A stretch of 64,000 nt of DNA from SCTD01 sp963781675 (lineage in GTDB: Bacteria > Actinomycetota > Actinomycetes > Mycobacteriales > SCTD01). Below the pieces are notes generated by a model. It saw nothing but the letters and a program-made list of their open reading frames with translations. It was not told the origin of the DNA and did no database searches. Shown in pieces: positions 8,693 through 17,378 of this stretch. Every line of letters begins with the position of its first letter. The stretch's first letter is position 1. The DNA is taken from the NCBI GenBank assembly GCA_963781675.1, contig CAWAGF010000001.1:682001-746000 (forward strand), read 5' to 3'. The translations under genes and the position numbers were made by a program.

Positions 8693-8727
8693 CGGAGCCC
8701 GGCTCCCCTCCTGGGGGCCGGGCTCCG
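8693..8727 (+). terminator. hairpin between small ORF and tRNA-Arg
   Basis: Perfect 11-bp inverted repeat: CGGAGCCCGGC at 8693-8703 and GCCGGGCTCCG at 8717-8727, with a 13-nt loop. No U-run follows, as is usual in high-GC actinomycetes. It could end the small-ORF message (+) and the tRNA-Arg transcript (-). Confidence 0.6.
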
Positions 8728-8734
8728 TCGCGCG

Positions 8735-8807
8735 TGCCCCCGGAGAGAATCGAACTCCCGACGCCCTCCTTAGGACGGAGGCGCTCTGTCCACTGAGCTA
8801 CGGAGGC
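8735..8807 (-). tRNA. tRNA-Arg (anticodon CCT)
   Basis: A 73-nt cloverleaf on the minus strand. The acceptor stem is GCCTCCG/CGGGGGC (one G-T pair), the D-arm GCTC/GAGC, and the anticodon stem CCTCC/GGAGG with loop GTCCTAA giving CCT, which reads AGG. The T-arm contains GTTCGATTC. CCA is not encoded. Confidence 0.95.
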
Positions 8808-8853
8808 GGACGCCGCCAGGGTAGACGGGCGGCTGCGGCTGTCGACCTCCTCG

Positions 8854-10827
8854 TCAGGACAGGACGGCGTGCTCGCTGCTGTCCCGCGGCGCCGGCGGCT
8901 GCGGCTCGACGGCCAGCGGGACGGTGAAGCCGATGACCGCCCCGACGTCCTCGCGGCTGCGGGCGAAGACGGTGCCGCCCTGCGCCTCGACGAGCTGCCG
9001 GACGATGTAGAGGCCGAGCCCCACGCCGCCGAACTCGCGGGTGTTGGTGTCACCGGCCTGGAAGAACGGCACGAACAGGCTGAGCTCCTCGCCCTCCGGC
9101 AGCCCGATGCCCTCGTCCACGACCTCGACCACGGCGTACTGCCCGTCGCGCCGCACCCGCACCTCGACGGTGCCGCCGAGCGGGCTGTACTTCACGGCGT
9201 TCTCGACGAGCTGCCCCACGACCTGCGCGACGTTGGTCGGGTCGCCCAGCGCCTGCACCGACTCCGCGACGACGTCGCAGCGGACCTCGTGCCGGTCCGA
9301 GATCGCGGTGTAGGCGGCGGCGGCCGCGGCCACCGCGCCCTTCAGGTCGAACGGCACACGGGCGGCCGAGTGGCGGGACGCCCCGGCGCGGGCGCCGAGC
9401 AGCAGGTGGTTGGTGAGGGTGACCAGCGCCTCGGTGCGCTCGGCGATCGTGGCGAGCGCGCGCAGCCGGGTCGGGTCGTCGAGCACCTCCCAGCGGCGCT
9501 GCAGCACGTGGACGTAGCCCTTGATGGCGGTCAGCGGCGTGCGCAGCTCGTGGCTGGTGGTCGCGAGGAACAGGTCCTTGGCCTCGTCGAGCGCCCGCTG
9601 GCGGCTGATGTCGCGCATGGTGACGACCCGCTCGTCCGCGTCGGCGAGCCGGGTCGCCACGGTCTCGATCCAGCGCGCGCCGACCTGGCTGTGCACCGGG
9701 ACGCCGTCGGCGCCGAGCACGACCGGAGGAGCCGCACCGACCAGGGCCTCCCGGCTGCCGCCGAGCAGCGCGGCGGCCTCGTCGTTGCAGGACAGCAGCA
9801 GGCCGCGCGCGTCCAGGACGAGTACGCCGTCGGCGAGCACGTCGACGACGGCCTGCTCGTGCTGGCGCTGCGCCACGACGACGGCGTGCGTGGCGGCGTT
9901 CGCCAGCGCGGCGGCGGCCTGCGTGACCAGCAGGCGGAGCAGGTCGACGTCCTCACGGTCCATCGCCCGTTCGCCGGTGATCAGGCAGAGCACGACCGGC
10001 TCCGGCTCGGGGCAGCAGCCCGCGAGCACAGCGGTCCCCTCGCCGAGGCCGACGGAGGAGGCCGGCACCGAGATCGGCGGGCCGCCCGGGAGCAGCAGCG
10101 CGGCAGCCGGCAGGGCGCTGCCGGCGGCGGGCGCACGGCCGGTGGACGCGAGCACCTGCACGGCGTCACCGCGCCGGCCGGCCACCACGGCGCCTTCCGC
10201 CTCGAACAGCTCGACCGCCCCCTCGCACAGCCGCTGCTGGACGAGGTCGACGTCGAGGTCGGCGCCGAGGGCGGTCGCGAGCTGGGCCAGCCGCTCGACG
10301 CGCTCGACCCGGTGGTGCAGCGCCCGCTGGCTCTGCTCGAGGCGGGACACCGTGCGCGACAGGACCTCGCCGACGAGGACGCAGACGGGCAGGGCGACGG
10401 TCACGGACGAGATCGCGTTCGCCGGTGGGGCGTCCTCGAGCAGGAACGGCAGCAGATAGGCGCCGGCCGCGGGCGGCAGCAGCCACCACGACGTGCCCGG
10501 CGGCTGCGCGATGCCTACCCAGACGAACACGACGACGAAGTAGACGGCGTAGCTGAACGAGCTGACGCCGCCGTACAGGTTCGACAGGGAGATGAGCGCG
10601 AAGGCGACCGGCGCCATCGACAGCGGCGCCCGCTGCGGCAGGCGCTCCCACGGCACCCGCAGGCAGACCAGCCCGAGCAGGACGGCGACCAGGCCGACGG
10701 TGTTCAGCACGGCGAGGTCGAGGTGGCCGCTGCCGGGGAGGTAGTTGTTGACCAGCGTGAAGACGCCGGCGGCAAGCAGCAGCCGACCGCCTTGGGCGCC
10801 TCCGGTGCTGCGCGACCGCATCGTCAC
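8854..10827 (-). CDS. membrane sensor histidine kinase (GAF-PAS-HisKA-HATPase)
   Basis: A 657-residue orphan kinase. Four to six hydrophobic helices occupy about residues 13-155. A linker helix and a GAF-like domain run to about 315, followed by a PAS-like domain (VLADGVLVLDARGLLLSCNDEA, about 328-405). The HisKA dimerisation helix has the phospho-acceptor His426 in SHELRTPLTAIKGY. The ATPase domain shows the N box (QLVENAVKYSP), G1 (DEGIGLP) and G2 (GVGLGLYIV). No response regulator is adjacent, so its partner lies elsewhere. The signal is unknown. Confidence 0.9.
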   Translation of the reverse strand: MTMRSRSTGGAQGGRLLLAAGVFTLVNNYLPGSGHLDLAVLNTVGLVAVLLGLVCLRVPWERLPQRAPLSMAPVAFALISLSNLYGGVSSFSYAVYFVVVFVWVGIAQPPGTSWWLLPPAAGAYLLPFLLEDAPPANAISSVTVALPVCVLVGEVLSRTVSRLEQSQRALHHRVERVERLAQLATALGADLDVDLVQQRLCEGAVELFEAEGAVVAGRRGDAVQVLASTGRAPAAGSALPAAALLLPGGPPISVPASSVGLGEGTAVLAGCCPEPEPVVLCLITGERAMDREDVDLLRLLVTQAAAALANAATHAVVVAQRQHEQAVVDVLADGVLVLDARGLLLSCNDEAAALLGGSREALVGAAPPVVLGADGVPVHSQVGARWIETVATRLADADERVVTMRDISRQRALDEAKDLFLATTSHELRTPLTAIKGYVHVLQRRWEVLDDPTRLRALATIAERTEALVTLTNHLLLGARAGASRHSAARVPFDLKGAVAAAAAAYTAISDRHEVRCDVVAESVQALGDPTNVAQVVGQLVENAVKYSPLGGTVEVRVRRDGQYAVVEVVDEGIGLPEGEELSLFVPFFQAGDTNTREFGGVGLGLYIVRQLVEAQGGTVFARSREDVGAVIGFTVPLAVEPQPPAPRDSSEHAVLS

Positions 10828-10980
10828 GCGACGAGCATCGCCCCCAGGAGCCCCGCAACGGTGGATTCCGGACGAAGATGGCCCGAAAGGGCTACCGGCC
10901 TGGGTGGGGCGTCACCCCGCTGGCGCAGCGCTGGTCGCCCGGGCGGCGAGGATGGTGGCCGGACATGACCAGGAGGGCGC

Positions 10981-11142
10981 GTGGAGGACCGCACCACACC
11001 GCGCCGGCGCCGTCGCGCGGTCGGCCCGCCGGGCGCGCAGCCGTCCCAGGAGCCGGCCCTCGACCTGGTGGCACCCCCGGCGCCGCCGCCCGCCGACGAC
11101 GACGAGCGGCTGCGCCGGGAGGTGCCGCCGCACCACGGGTGA
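10981..11142 (+). CDS. small basic/proline-rich protein, unknown
   Basis: A 53-residue frame from a GTG at 10981, preceded by a perfect AGGAGG 4 nt upstream. It begins MEDRTTPRRRRRAVG, continues through a Pro/Ala stretch and an acidic DDDE, and ends LRREVPPHHG. Its stop lies 3 bp from the end of the convergent mscL. No function can be named. The ribosome site and tight fit make it likely real. Confidence 0.55.
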   Translation: MEDRTTPRRRRRAVGPPGAQPSQEPALDLVAPPAPPPADDDERLRREVPPHHG

Positions 11143-11145
11143 GGA

Positions 11146-11553
11146 CTACGCGGCGAGCTGCTCCACGGTGCAGAAGGCGCACCGGGTGGCGGCCATCGGG
11201 ATGCTGCTCAGGCACTCCGGGCACACCTTGGTCGTCTGCACCGGCTCGGGCTCGGTCTTGAAGCGGTCCATCAGGCGCTGGACCGGCTTGACGACGAAGA
11301 AGTAGACGACCGCCGCGATGATCACGAAGCTGATCAGGGCGTCGACGAACTCGCCGTACGGGAACCTCGCGCCGCCCGCGGTGAACGCCTTGTCCTTGAA
11401 GTCACCGGCCGCACCGGTGAAGACCCCCACGAGCGGGGTGATGAACGCGCTCACGAACGCGGTGACGACCGCGCCGAACGCCGCGCCGATGACGACCGCG
11501 ACGGCCAGGTCGACGACGTTGCCGCGCAGCAGGAACTTCTTGAAGCCGTCCAT
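11146..11553 (-). CDS. mscL: large-conductance mechanosensitive channel with C-terminal zinc-ribbon-like tail
   Basis: Pentameric membrane channel that opens under tension during osmotic downshock. In 135 residues, MDGFKKFLLRGNVVDLAVAVVIGAAFG is the amphipathic N-helix and first membrane helix (TM1), a periplasmic loop of about 30 residues follows, and VDALISFVIIAAVVYFFVV is TM2. The tail departs from enteric MscL: CPECLSSIPMAATRCAFC is a CxxC-x9-CxxC pair set, likely binding zinc. The ribosome site GGAGGAG lies just upstream of the ATG. Confidence 0.94.
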   Translation of the reverse strand: MDGFKKFLLRGNVVDLAVAVVIGAAFGAVVTAFVSAFITPLVGVFTGAAGDFKDKAFTAGGARFPYGEFVDALISFVIIAAVVYFFVVKPVQRLMDRFKTEPEPVQTTKVCPECLSSIPMAATRCAFCTVEQLAA

Positions 11554-11724
11554 GAGCTCTCCTCCACGATCCAGGTGGTCTGCCGGGGCGGGATTCTGCC
11601 CCCTTCAGGGGCGTCTCGCGGGGTGCGGCGCAGCTGTGACAGCCCGTGATCACCTCGTCACGCGCTACCGCGCGCTGAGGCAGGAGCTGCCGGAGCGGCC
11701 GCGCCGGCGTCCGGTCGGCAGCAG

Positions 11725-13287
11725 CTAGCCCAGCAGCACCCCCGGGTTGAGCACCCCGGCCGGGTCGACGGCCGCCTTGGCCCCGGCCAGCGCGAGGGCG
11801 AACGGGTCGGGGCGCTGCCGGTCGTACCAGGGCCGGTGGTCGCGCCCGACCGCGTGGTGGTGGGTGATCGTGCCGCCCGCGGCGGCGAGCGCCTCGCTGG
11901 CCGCGCCCTTGACCTCGTCCCACTGCGCGACCTCCGAGCCGCGGCGGGCCGGGGCCAGCACGGTGAAGTAGGGCGCGCAGCCGTCGGCGTAGACGTGGGT
12001 GAGCCGGCAGGTGACCGTCCCGCCGCCGCAGACCCGGCGCAGCGCGTCGGTGGTCGCCGCGGTCACGTCGGCGACCAGCGCGTCGAAGCGGTCCCAGGTG
12101 ATCGCCGTCTCGAACGTCTCCACCAGCACGCCGAGCAGCAGCAGCGACTCGCGGAGGTACGGCGCCCGGACGAAGGTCGAGCGCCATGCCTCGCCCGCCT
12201 CGCCGCGCGCGCCGGCCTCGAGGACGCGCAGGCCGGCGTCGCGGCAGAGCTCGAGCGCGAGGTCGGTCTCCGCCCCCAGCGGCGCGGCCAGCGACTCGAA
12301 CCCGAGCACCAGCGCGGCCTCCCCGGTCGTGAGGGTGCCGGTGAGCGCGGCCTCGCCCGCGTCCACCAGGCGGCAGGTCGCCGGCAGCAGCCCGGCCTGC
12401 AGGAGCGCGCGCACGGCGCGTCCGCCGGTGGCGAGGTCCGGCGCCGCCAGGGTGCCTGACCAGCGGTGCGCCGGCCGGGGCTGCGCGCGCAGCCACGCGG
12501 AGGTGATGACGCCGAGCGTCCCCTCGCTGCCGAGCAGCGCGCGGTCGGGCGACGGGCCGGCGCCCGAGCCGGGCAGCCGCCGGGACTCCCACAGGCCGAC
12601 CGGCGTCACCGCGCGGACCGACTCCACGAGGTCGTCGACGTGGGTGAGCCGGCTGGAGAAGTGGCCGGCCGCGCGGGTGGCGACCCACCCGCCGACCGTC
12701 GAGCGCTCGAACGACTGGGGGTAGAAGCGCAGCGTCAGGCCGTGCGGCTTGAGGGCCGCCTCGGCCGCCGGTCCGAAGGTGCCGGCCCGCAGCTGCACCG
12801 CGCGGGAGACTGCGTCCACCTCCACGAGGCCGGTCAGCCGCGAGAGGTCGAGGCTCACGGCGCCGTCGAGTCCCCGCGGCTCCACCCCGCCGACGACGCT
12901 GCTCCCGCCGCCGAACGGCACCACGGGAGCGCCCACCTCGCCGGCCCACGACAGGACGTCGACCACGTCCTGCTCGTCGGCGGGGCGCAGCACCAGGTCG
13001 GGCGGGCTCTCGACCTGGCCGGCCATGGCGCGGACCAGGTCGCGGTACGAGCGCCCGAAGGCGTGCCGGGCCCGGTCGACCGGGTCGTCGGAGGCGAGCG
13101 CGCGCAGCGACGGCGGCAGGTCGGCGAGCCGGCGCGAGGGCGGCAGCTCCGGCAGGGGTGCCGGCGTCTGCGGCTCCTGCGCCGGGACCCCGGTCGTCTC
13201 GGAGACGTACGGCGCGAGAGCGAGCAGGTCCTCGCGCCGCGGCTCGTCGCCCGCGTCGCCCCAGCCCCAGACGGCGTAGGTGCTCAC
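11725..13287 (-). CDS. FAD-linked oxidase (VAO/AGPS family)
   Basis: A 520-residue flavoenzyme of the vanillyl-alcohol-oxidase fold, related to alkyldihydroxyacetonephosphate synthase and glycolate oxidase subunits. It shows the PCMH FAD domain (VVPFGGGSSVVGGVEP, the pyrophosphate loop; ERSTVGGWVATRAAG; LLGSEGTLGVITSAWLR) and the C-terminal cap with TITHHHAVGRDHRPWY and the usual ending VLNPGVLLG. The substrate is unclear; an ether-lipid or 2-hydroxyacid role is possible. The start is set at GTG 13287 (MSTYAVWGWGD, a common family opening). The open frame runs further upstream, but that extension looks like out-of-frame SAF-gene sequence. Confidence 0.85.
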   Translation of the reverse strand: MSTYAVWGWGDAGDEPRREDLLALAPYVSETTGVPAQEPQTPAPLPELPPSRRLADLPPSLRALASDDPVDRARHAFGRSYRDLVRAMAGQVESPPDLVLRPADEQDVVDVLSWAGEVGAPVVPFGGGSSVVGGVEPRGLDGAVSLDLSRLTGLVEVDAVSRAVQLRAGTFGPAAEAALKPHGLTLRFYPQSFERSTVGGWVATRAAGHFSSRLTHVDDLVESVRAVTPVGLWESRRLPGSGAGPSPDRALLGSEGTLGVITSAWLRAQPRPAHRWSGTLAAPDLATGGRAVRALLQAGLLPATCRLVDAGEAALTGTLTTGEAALVLGFESLAAPLGAETDLALELCRDAGLRVLEAGARGEAGEAWRSTFVRAPYLRESLLLLGVLVETFETAITWDRFDALVADVTAATTDALRRVCGGGTVTCRLTHVYADGCAPYFTVLAPARRGSEVAQWDEVKGAASEALAAAGGTITHHHAVGRDHRPWYDRQRPDPFALALAGAKAAVDPAGVLNPGVLLG

Positions 13288-13342
13288 CGGTCCCGCCCCG
13301 AAGCGGGCGTGCAGCCGCCGCGCGGCAGACGCGTGCTGATGC

Positions 13343-13963
13343 TCATCGACCGTGCACCGCGACCGAGAGCCGGCCGGTGACGGCGGCCGCGGCGAGGCGG
13401 GCGGCGGTGGTCCGGGAGGCCGCGACCACCACGAGGGCCCCCTCGCCGGCGGCGTCGTCCAGGTCGGGCACCGACAGCACGTCCAGCTCCTCGGCCACGA
13501 CCCGGGCGGCCGGACCGCCGTCGGGCGAGGCGGCGAGCACGTCCACGACGTCACCCGCCTGCACGAGCGCGGCGGTGGCCGGCTCGGCCAGCCGGACGGG
13601 CACGGCGACCTGCGTCCCGCGCGGCAGGAGCGCCGCGCCGAGCAGCCGCACGTCGGTGAGCGGCTCGCCCCGCCGGACCGGCCCCGCGACCAGGCGCCCC
13701 GCAGCGAGCGCCGCGTCGGTGAGCGCGCCGGCCGGCACGAGCCCGCGCGGGACCGCGGCGGCCACCACGTCGTCCGGCCCGAGGACGGCGCCGGCGGCCA
13801 GGTCGTGGGCCGCGGTGAGCACCGGGACGGTGGGGGCGGCGGCCGGCGCGACGGCCGTGAGCCCGGCCGCCACGGCCGCCGCCGCCAGGCCGGAGGCGAG
13901 CAGCGCGCGGTGGCGGGAGGCGGCGCGCAGCAGCTCCCGCGGCGCGAGCCCGATGGTCCTCAC
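13343..13963 (-). CDS. SAF-domain protein (CpaB/RcpC-like)
   Basis: A 206-residue protein with one N-terminal membrane helix (about residues 20-45, Ala-rich) and an extracytoplasmic SAF domain: VPVLTAAHDLAAGAVLGPDDV, then VAGPVRRGEPLTDVRLLG, and a second part VQAGDVVDVLAASPDG. The layout matches Flp/tight-adherence pilus assembly protein CpaB, but no other pilus genes are nearby. The role is therefore inferred from the domain only. Confidence 0.8.
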   Translation of the reverse strand: MRTIGLAPRELLRAASRHRALLASGLAAAAVAAGLTAVAPAAAPTVPVLTAAHDLAAGAVLGPDDVVAAAVPRGLVPAGALTDAALAAGRLVAGPVRRGEPLTDVRLLGAALLPRGTQVAVPVRLAEPATAALVQAGDVVDVLAASPDGGPAARVVAEELDVLSVPDLDDAAGEGALVVVAASRTTAARLAAAAVTGRLSVAVHGR

Positions 13964-14018
13964 GCGTGCCCCGACGCGCAGCCCGGCGAGGTGCGCAGCG
14001 CCGTCGGGCTGCTGCCCG

Positions 14019-14813
14019 TCACGGCAGCACCAGGTCGGTGCGGATGCCGTCCAGCGCGTGGCCGCACGCGCAGTCGCCCTGCTCCGGCAGCGCCGCCAGC
14101 ACCTCGAACAGCAGGGTGCGCAGCCGCCCGGTGTTCTCCCCGAACACGCGGAACACCTCCGCCTGCGTGACAGCCTGTCCGCCCTCGATGCCGGCGTCCA
14201 GGTCGGTCACGAGGGCGATCGCGGTGTAGCAGAGGGCGAGCTCGCGGGCGAGAACGGCCTCCGGATGACCGGTCATGTTCACGACCGACCAGCCCTGCGC
14301 GGCGAACCACTGCGACTCGGCGCGGGTGCTGAACCGCGGGCCCTCGACGACGACCATCGTGCCGCCGTCGTCGACCGGCCAGCCGGCCGCGCCGGCCAGC
14401 TCCACGGCGGCCCGGCGGCCGGTCGGGCAGTAGGGGTCGGCGAACGGCACGTGCACCGCGCCGGTCTCGTGGAAGGTCTGCGCCCGCCCGGAGGTGCGGT
14501 CGACGAGCTGGTCCGGCACGACGAGCGAGCCCGGCCCGAGCGACGGGCGCAGGCCGCCGACGGCGCAGGGCGCGAGCACCTGGCGGACGCCGAGGCTGCG
14601 CAGCGCCCAGAGGTTGGCGCGGTAGGGGATGCGGTGCGGCGGGAAGCGGTGGTCGCGGCCGTGCCGCGGCACGAAGACGACCTCGCGCTCGCCCAGCGCG
14701 CCGACGACGAGCGGGTCGCTCGGCGGCCCGTACGGCGTCTCGACGTCGACGGTGCGCGCGTCGTCGAGCAGCGCGTAGAGGCCGGACCCGCCGATGACGC
14801 CGATCGTGTGCAC
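14019..14813 (-). CDS. mtnP: S-methyl-5'-thioadenosine phosphorylase
   Basis: Phosphorolysis of methylthioadenosine (a by-product of polyamine and SAM metabolism) to adenine and methylthioribose-1-phosphate. In 264 residues, the N-terminal phosphate loop (IGVIGGSGLYALL) is followed by PRHGRDHRFPPHRIPYRANLW, the ribose/purine-site segment EGPRFSTRAES, and VNMTGHPEAVLARELALCY, all standard for MTAP/PNP family 2. The C-terminus (CACGHALDG) is Cys-rich. GTG start with GAGGGAG upstream. Some actinobacterial members accept inosine or guanosine, so purine phosphorylase specificity is the alternative. Confidence 0.88.
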   Translation of the reverse strand: MHTIGVIGGSGLYALLDDARTVDVETPYGPPSDPLVVGALGEREVVFVPRHGRDHRFPPHRIPYRANLWALRSLGVRQVLAPCAVGGLRPSLGPGSLVVPDQLVDRTSGRAQTFHETGAVHVPFADPYCPTGRRAAVELAGAAGWPVDDGGTMVVVEGPRFSTRAESQWFAAQGWSVVNMTGHPEAVLARELALCYTAIALVTDLDAGIEGGQAVTQAEVFRVFGENTGRLRTLLFEVLAALPEQGDCACGHALDGIRTDLVLP

Positions 14814-14887
14814 GTGCTGCTCCCTCTGCTGGACAGGGAGCCGACCCTAGGCCGCCGCCGCGGGGCCGGCGGCCGTCCACAGGAGCG

Positions 14888-15229
14888 TCAGGCGGTCTTG
14901 CTCGCGGCGGGGGTGGAGGGGGTGGAGGAGGTGGAGGCGGCCGGCTTCGACTCGGTCGCGGCGGGCTTGCTGCCGCTGTCCGAGGAGGACGACGACGAGG
15001 AGTCGCCCGAGCCCGAGCCCGAGCCCGAGGTGGACGACGAGCCCTTGGCCGCCGAGCGGCTGTCGGTCTTGTAGAAGCCGGAGCCCTTGAAGACGACGCC
15101 GACCGCGCTGAACACCTTGCGCAGCGCGCCGCCGCACGCGGGGCACTCGGTCAGCGGGGCGTCGGAGAAGGACTGCACCGCCTCCAGGCGCTCGTCGCAC
15201 GCGGTGCAGGCGTACTGGTAGGTGGGCAC
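14888..15229 (-). CDS. FmdB-type zinc-ribbon regulatory protein
   Basis: A 113-residue protein. Residues 1-50 form the FmdB zinc ribbon: PTYQYACTACDERLE and CPACGGALRKVFSAVGVVFKGSGFY, with two CxxC pairs and the usual GSGFYKTD ending. The remaining 60 residues are low complexity (Ser/Gly runs then Ala/Ser/Thr/Pro/Lys) and surely disordered. GTG start at 15229 with GGAGGAG upstream. Function in this family is poorly defined; a regulatory role is inferred by name only. Confidence 0.85.
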   Translation of the reverse strand: MPTYQYACTACDERLEAVQSFSDAPLTECPACGGALRKVFSAVGVVFKGSGFYKTDSRSAAKGSSSTSGSGSGSGDSSSSSSSDSGSKPAATESKPAASTSSTPSTPAASKTA

Positions 15230-15340
15230 GGCTCTCCTCCTGGCACTCGGGACGTTCGAGTGCCAGTGTGCGGCACGGGGACGGCCCGCGTCCAACGCCG
15301 CCGGGGGTACCGTCCGGCACGCCCGATCACAGGAGGCCCG

Positions 15341-15700
15341 ATGACGACGCGAGCCCCCAGCACGGTGCTGGCCACCGTCCGCCCGACCGGCCCCCACCTC
15401 ACCGTGGCGGGCGAGCTCGACCCGCCCGGGGCCGTCCGCCTGCGGGGCGTCCTCGACGACGCGATCGCTCCCGGCGTCCGCCTCACGCTCGACCTGTCCC
15501 GCGTCACGCGCCTGTCGCTGCCGGCCCTCGCCGTCCTCGTGCACGGCTACCGCCGGCTCCGCGACGCCGGCGGCTGCCTCGTGCTCGACGCGGTGTCCGA
15601 GCCCGTCGAGCGGCTGCTCACCGTGAGCGGCCTGTCGCGCGTCCTGCTCGTGCCTGCCCGTCCTGCGCCGCCGCTCCCGCAGGTCGCCGCCCAGCGGTGA
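15341..15700 (+). CDS. STAS-domain protein (anti-sigma antagonist-like)
   Basis: A 119-residue single STAS domain: LTVAGELDPPGAVRLRGVLDDAI, LTLDLSRVTRLSLPALAVLVHGYRRL and VLDAVSEPVERLLTVSGL. In canonical antagonists a Ser follows the LDLSxVxFxDS strand. Here the segment reads TRLSLPALAV, so a phosphorylatable Ser is plausible but not certain. ACAGGAGG precedes the ATG. The stop overlaps the start of the PhoX-like gene (GTGA), suggesting coupled translation. No anti-sigma kinase is adjacent. Confidence 0.82.
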   Translation: MTTRAPSTVLATVRPTGPHLTVAGELDPPGAVRLRGVLDDAIAPGVRLTLDLSRVTRLSLPALAVLVHGYRRLRDAGGCLVLDAVSEPVERLLTVSGLSRVLLVPARPAPPLPQVAAQR

Positions 15701-16875
15701 GCGTCGACCGCCGCGGCTTCCTGCGCGCCGCCACCGTCGTCACCGGCACGGTCGCGTTCGGCGGCTCGCTGTGGCGGGGCGCCGCCTCGGCCGCGACCGC
15801 CGTCCCGGGGGCGACCCGCTACGGCGCGCTGCTGCCCGCCGACGCCAACGGTCTCGAGCTGCCCCGCGGCTTCACCAGCCGCGTCGTCGCCCGCTCGGGC
15901 CGGCCGGTCGGCAGCACCGGCTACGCCTGGCACCGCGCGCCCGACGGCGGGGCCTGCTTCGCGCACGACGACGGCTGGTCCTACGTCTCCAACAGCGAGG
16001 TCCTGTCCGCCGGCGGGGCGAGCGCGGTCCGGTTCGACCGGAACGGCCGCATCGTCGGGGCGCGCCGGATCCTGTCCGGCACCCGGGCCAACTGCGCCGG
16101 CGGCGCGACGCCGTGGGGCCGCTGGCTGTCCTGCGAGGAGGTCGACCGCGGCTTCGTGTGGGACACCGACCCGACGGGGGCGACGGCGCCGGTGCGCCGC
16201 GACGCGATGGGCCGCTTCAAGCACGAGGCCGCCGCCGTCGACCCGGACGCCCGCGTCGTCTACCTGACCGAGGACGAGCCGGACGGCTGCTTCTACCGCT
16301 TCCGACCGAGCCGCTGGCCGGACCTCACCGCCGGGGCGCTCGAGGTGCTGCGCACCGACGGCTCCTGGGCACGCGTCCCGGACCCGGCCGGCGCGACCAC
16401 CCGCACCCGCGACCAGGTGCGCGGCGCCCGGCGCTTCGCCGGCGGGGAGGGCTGCTGGTACGCCGAGGGCACCGTCTGGTTCACCACCAAGCGCGACGGC
16501 CGCGTCTGGCGCTACGACGTGCCGGAGCGCCGGCTGACGGTGGCGTACGACGACGACGCCCCGGGCACGCCGCTCACCGGCGTCGACAGCGTCGTGGGGA
16601 CCGAGGTCGGTGAGCTGTTCGTCGCCGAGGACGGCGGCGACATGCAGGTGTGCGTCATCACCGAGGGCGGTCACGTCGCGCCGTTCCTGCGCGTGACCGG
16701 CCACCCGCGCTCGGAGGTCACCGGGCCGGCGTTCAGCCCGGACGGCACCCGCCTCTACTTCTCCAGCCAGCGCGGCGCGGCCGGCGTGATCAGCGACGGC
16801 GTGACCTACGAGGTCCGCGGGCCGTTCCACCGCCCGGTGCCGCAGCTCGGCCCGTGGAAGCGGATCGGCTCCTAG
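15697..16875 (+). CDS. PhoX-like (DUF839) phosphatase, Tat-exported
   Basis: A 392-residue exported protein of the DUF839/PhoX beta-propeller phosphatase group. The twin-arginine signal is DRRGFLRAATVV, with a hydrophobic stretch and cleavage near AASAA. Family marks are GYAWHRAPDGG, WLSCEEVDRGFVWD, MGRFKHEAAAVDP, VVYLTEDEPDGCFYRF and FTTKRDGRVWRYD. PhoX enzymes use Fe/Ca cofactors and act outside the membrane on phosphate esters. It ends in a CTAG shared with the convergent carbonic anhydrase. Confidence 0.85.
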   Translation: MSVDRRGFLRAATVVTGTVAFGGSLWRGAASAATAVPGATRYGALLPADANGLELPRGFTSRVVARSGRPVGSTGYAWHRAPDGGACFAHDDGWSYVSNSEVLSAGGASAVRFDRNGRIVGARRILSGTRANCAGGATPWGRWLSCEEVDRGFVWDTDPTGATAPVRRDAMGRFKHEAAAVDPDARVVYLTEDEPDGCFYRFRPSRWPDLTAGALEVLRTDGSWARVPDPAGATTRTRDQVRGARRFAGGEGCWYAEGTVWFTTKRDGRVWRYDVPERRLTVAYDDDAPGTPLTGVDSVVGTEVGELFVAEDGGDMQVCVITEGGHVAPFLRVTGHPRSEVTGPAFSPDGTRLYFSSQRGAAGVISDGVTYEVRGPFHRPVPQLGPWKRIGS

Positions 16876-17378
16876 TCCTCCAGCGGGACGACCGTCTCGA
16901 CCCGGCCGGTGCGCACGTCGTACAGGCAGCCGATCACCGGCAGGCCCGGGAGGTACGGGAAGCTGCGGATCTTCTGCACGTCCTGGCGCAGGCACAGCGC
17001 CTGGTCCGGGATCGTCCGGAACTCCAGGCTGCGGGTGTCGAGGCCGGACCGCTCGCGGATGACCTCGTGCGCCTGCTCGTCGGTCACCTTGGTCATGCCG
17101 CAGTCGGTGTGCTCGACGACCATGACGCGCTCGACGCCGAGCAGGTGCGAGGCGAGCACCAGCGTGCGCAGCACGTCCTCGGTCACGCGGCCGCCGGCGT
17201 TGCGCAGGATCTTCGCGTCGCCCTTGGCCAGCCCGAGCATCTGCAGCGGCTCGATGCGCGAGTCCATGCAGGTGACGACCGCGAGCCCCTTCGCGGCCCG
17301 TCCGGCCATGCCCTCGTCGCTGAAGCGCTCGACGTACTGCGCGTTCGCGCCCAGCTCGTCCTCGAAGCCCCTGGTCAT
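16872..17378 (-). CDS. beta-carbonic anhydrase
   Basis: Zinc enzyme interconverting CO2 and bicarbonate. In 168 residues, zinc and catalytic residues are visible as C37-x-D39-x-R41 (TCMDSRI) and H90-x2-C93 (EHTDCGM). This is the short beta-class form resembling mycobacterial Rv1284. The ATG at 17378 overlaps the cyclo-ligase stop by 4 bp, so it is the second gene of a two-gene operon. Confidence 0.93.
   Translation of the reverse strand: MTRGFEDELGANAQYVERFSDEGMAGRAAKGLAVVTCMDSRIEPLQMLGLAKGDAKILRNAGGRVTEDVLRTLVLASHLLGVERVMVVEHTDCGMTKVTDEQAHEVIRERSGLDTRSLEFRTIPDQALCLRQDVQKIRSFPYLPGLPVIGCLYDVRTGRVETVVPLED

Noticed and set aside
11636..11728. 30-residue frame VTARDHLVTRYRALRQ...
   Set aside because: No ribosome site and overlap with the 3' end of the FAD-oxidase gene. 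Too short to support.
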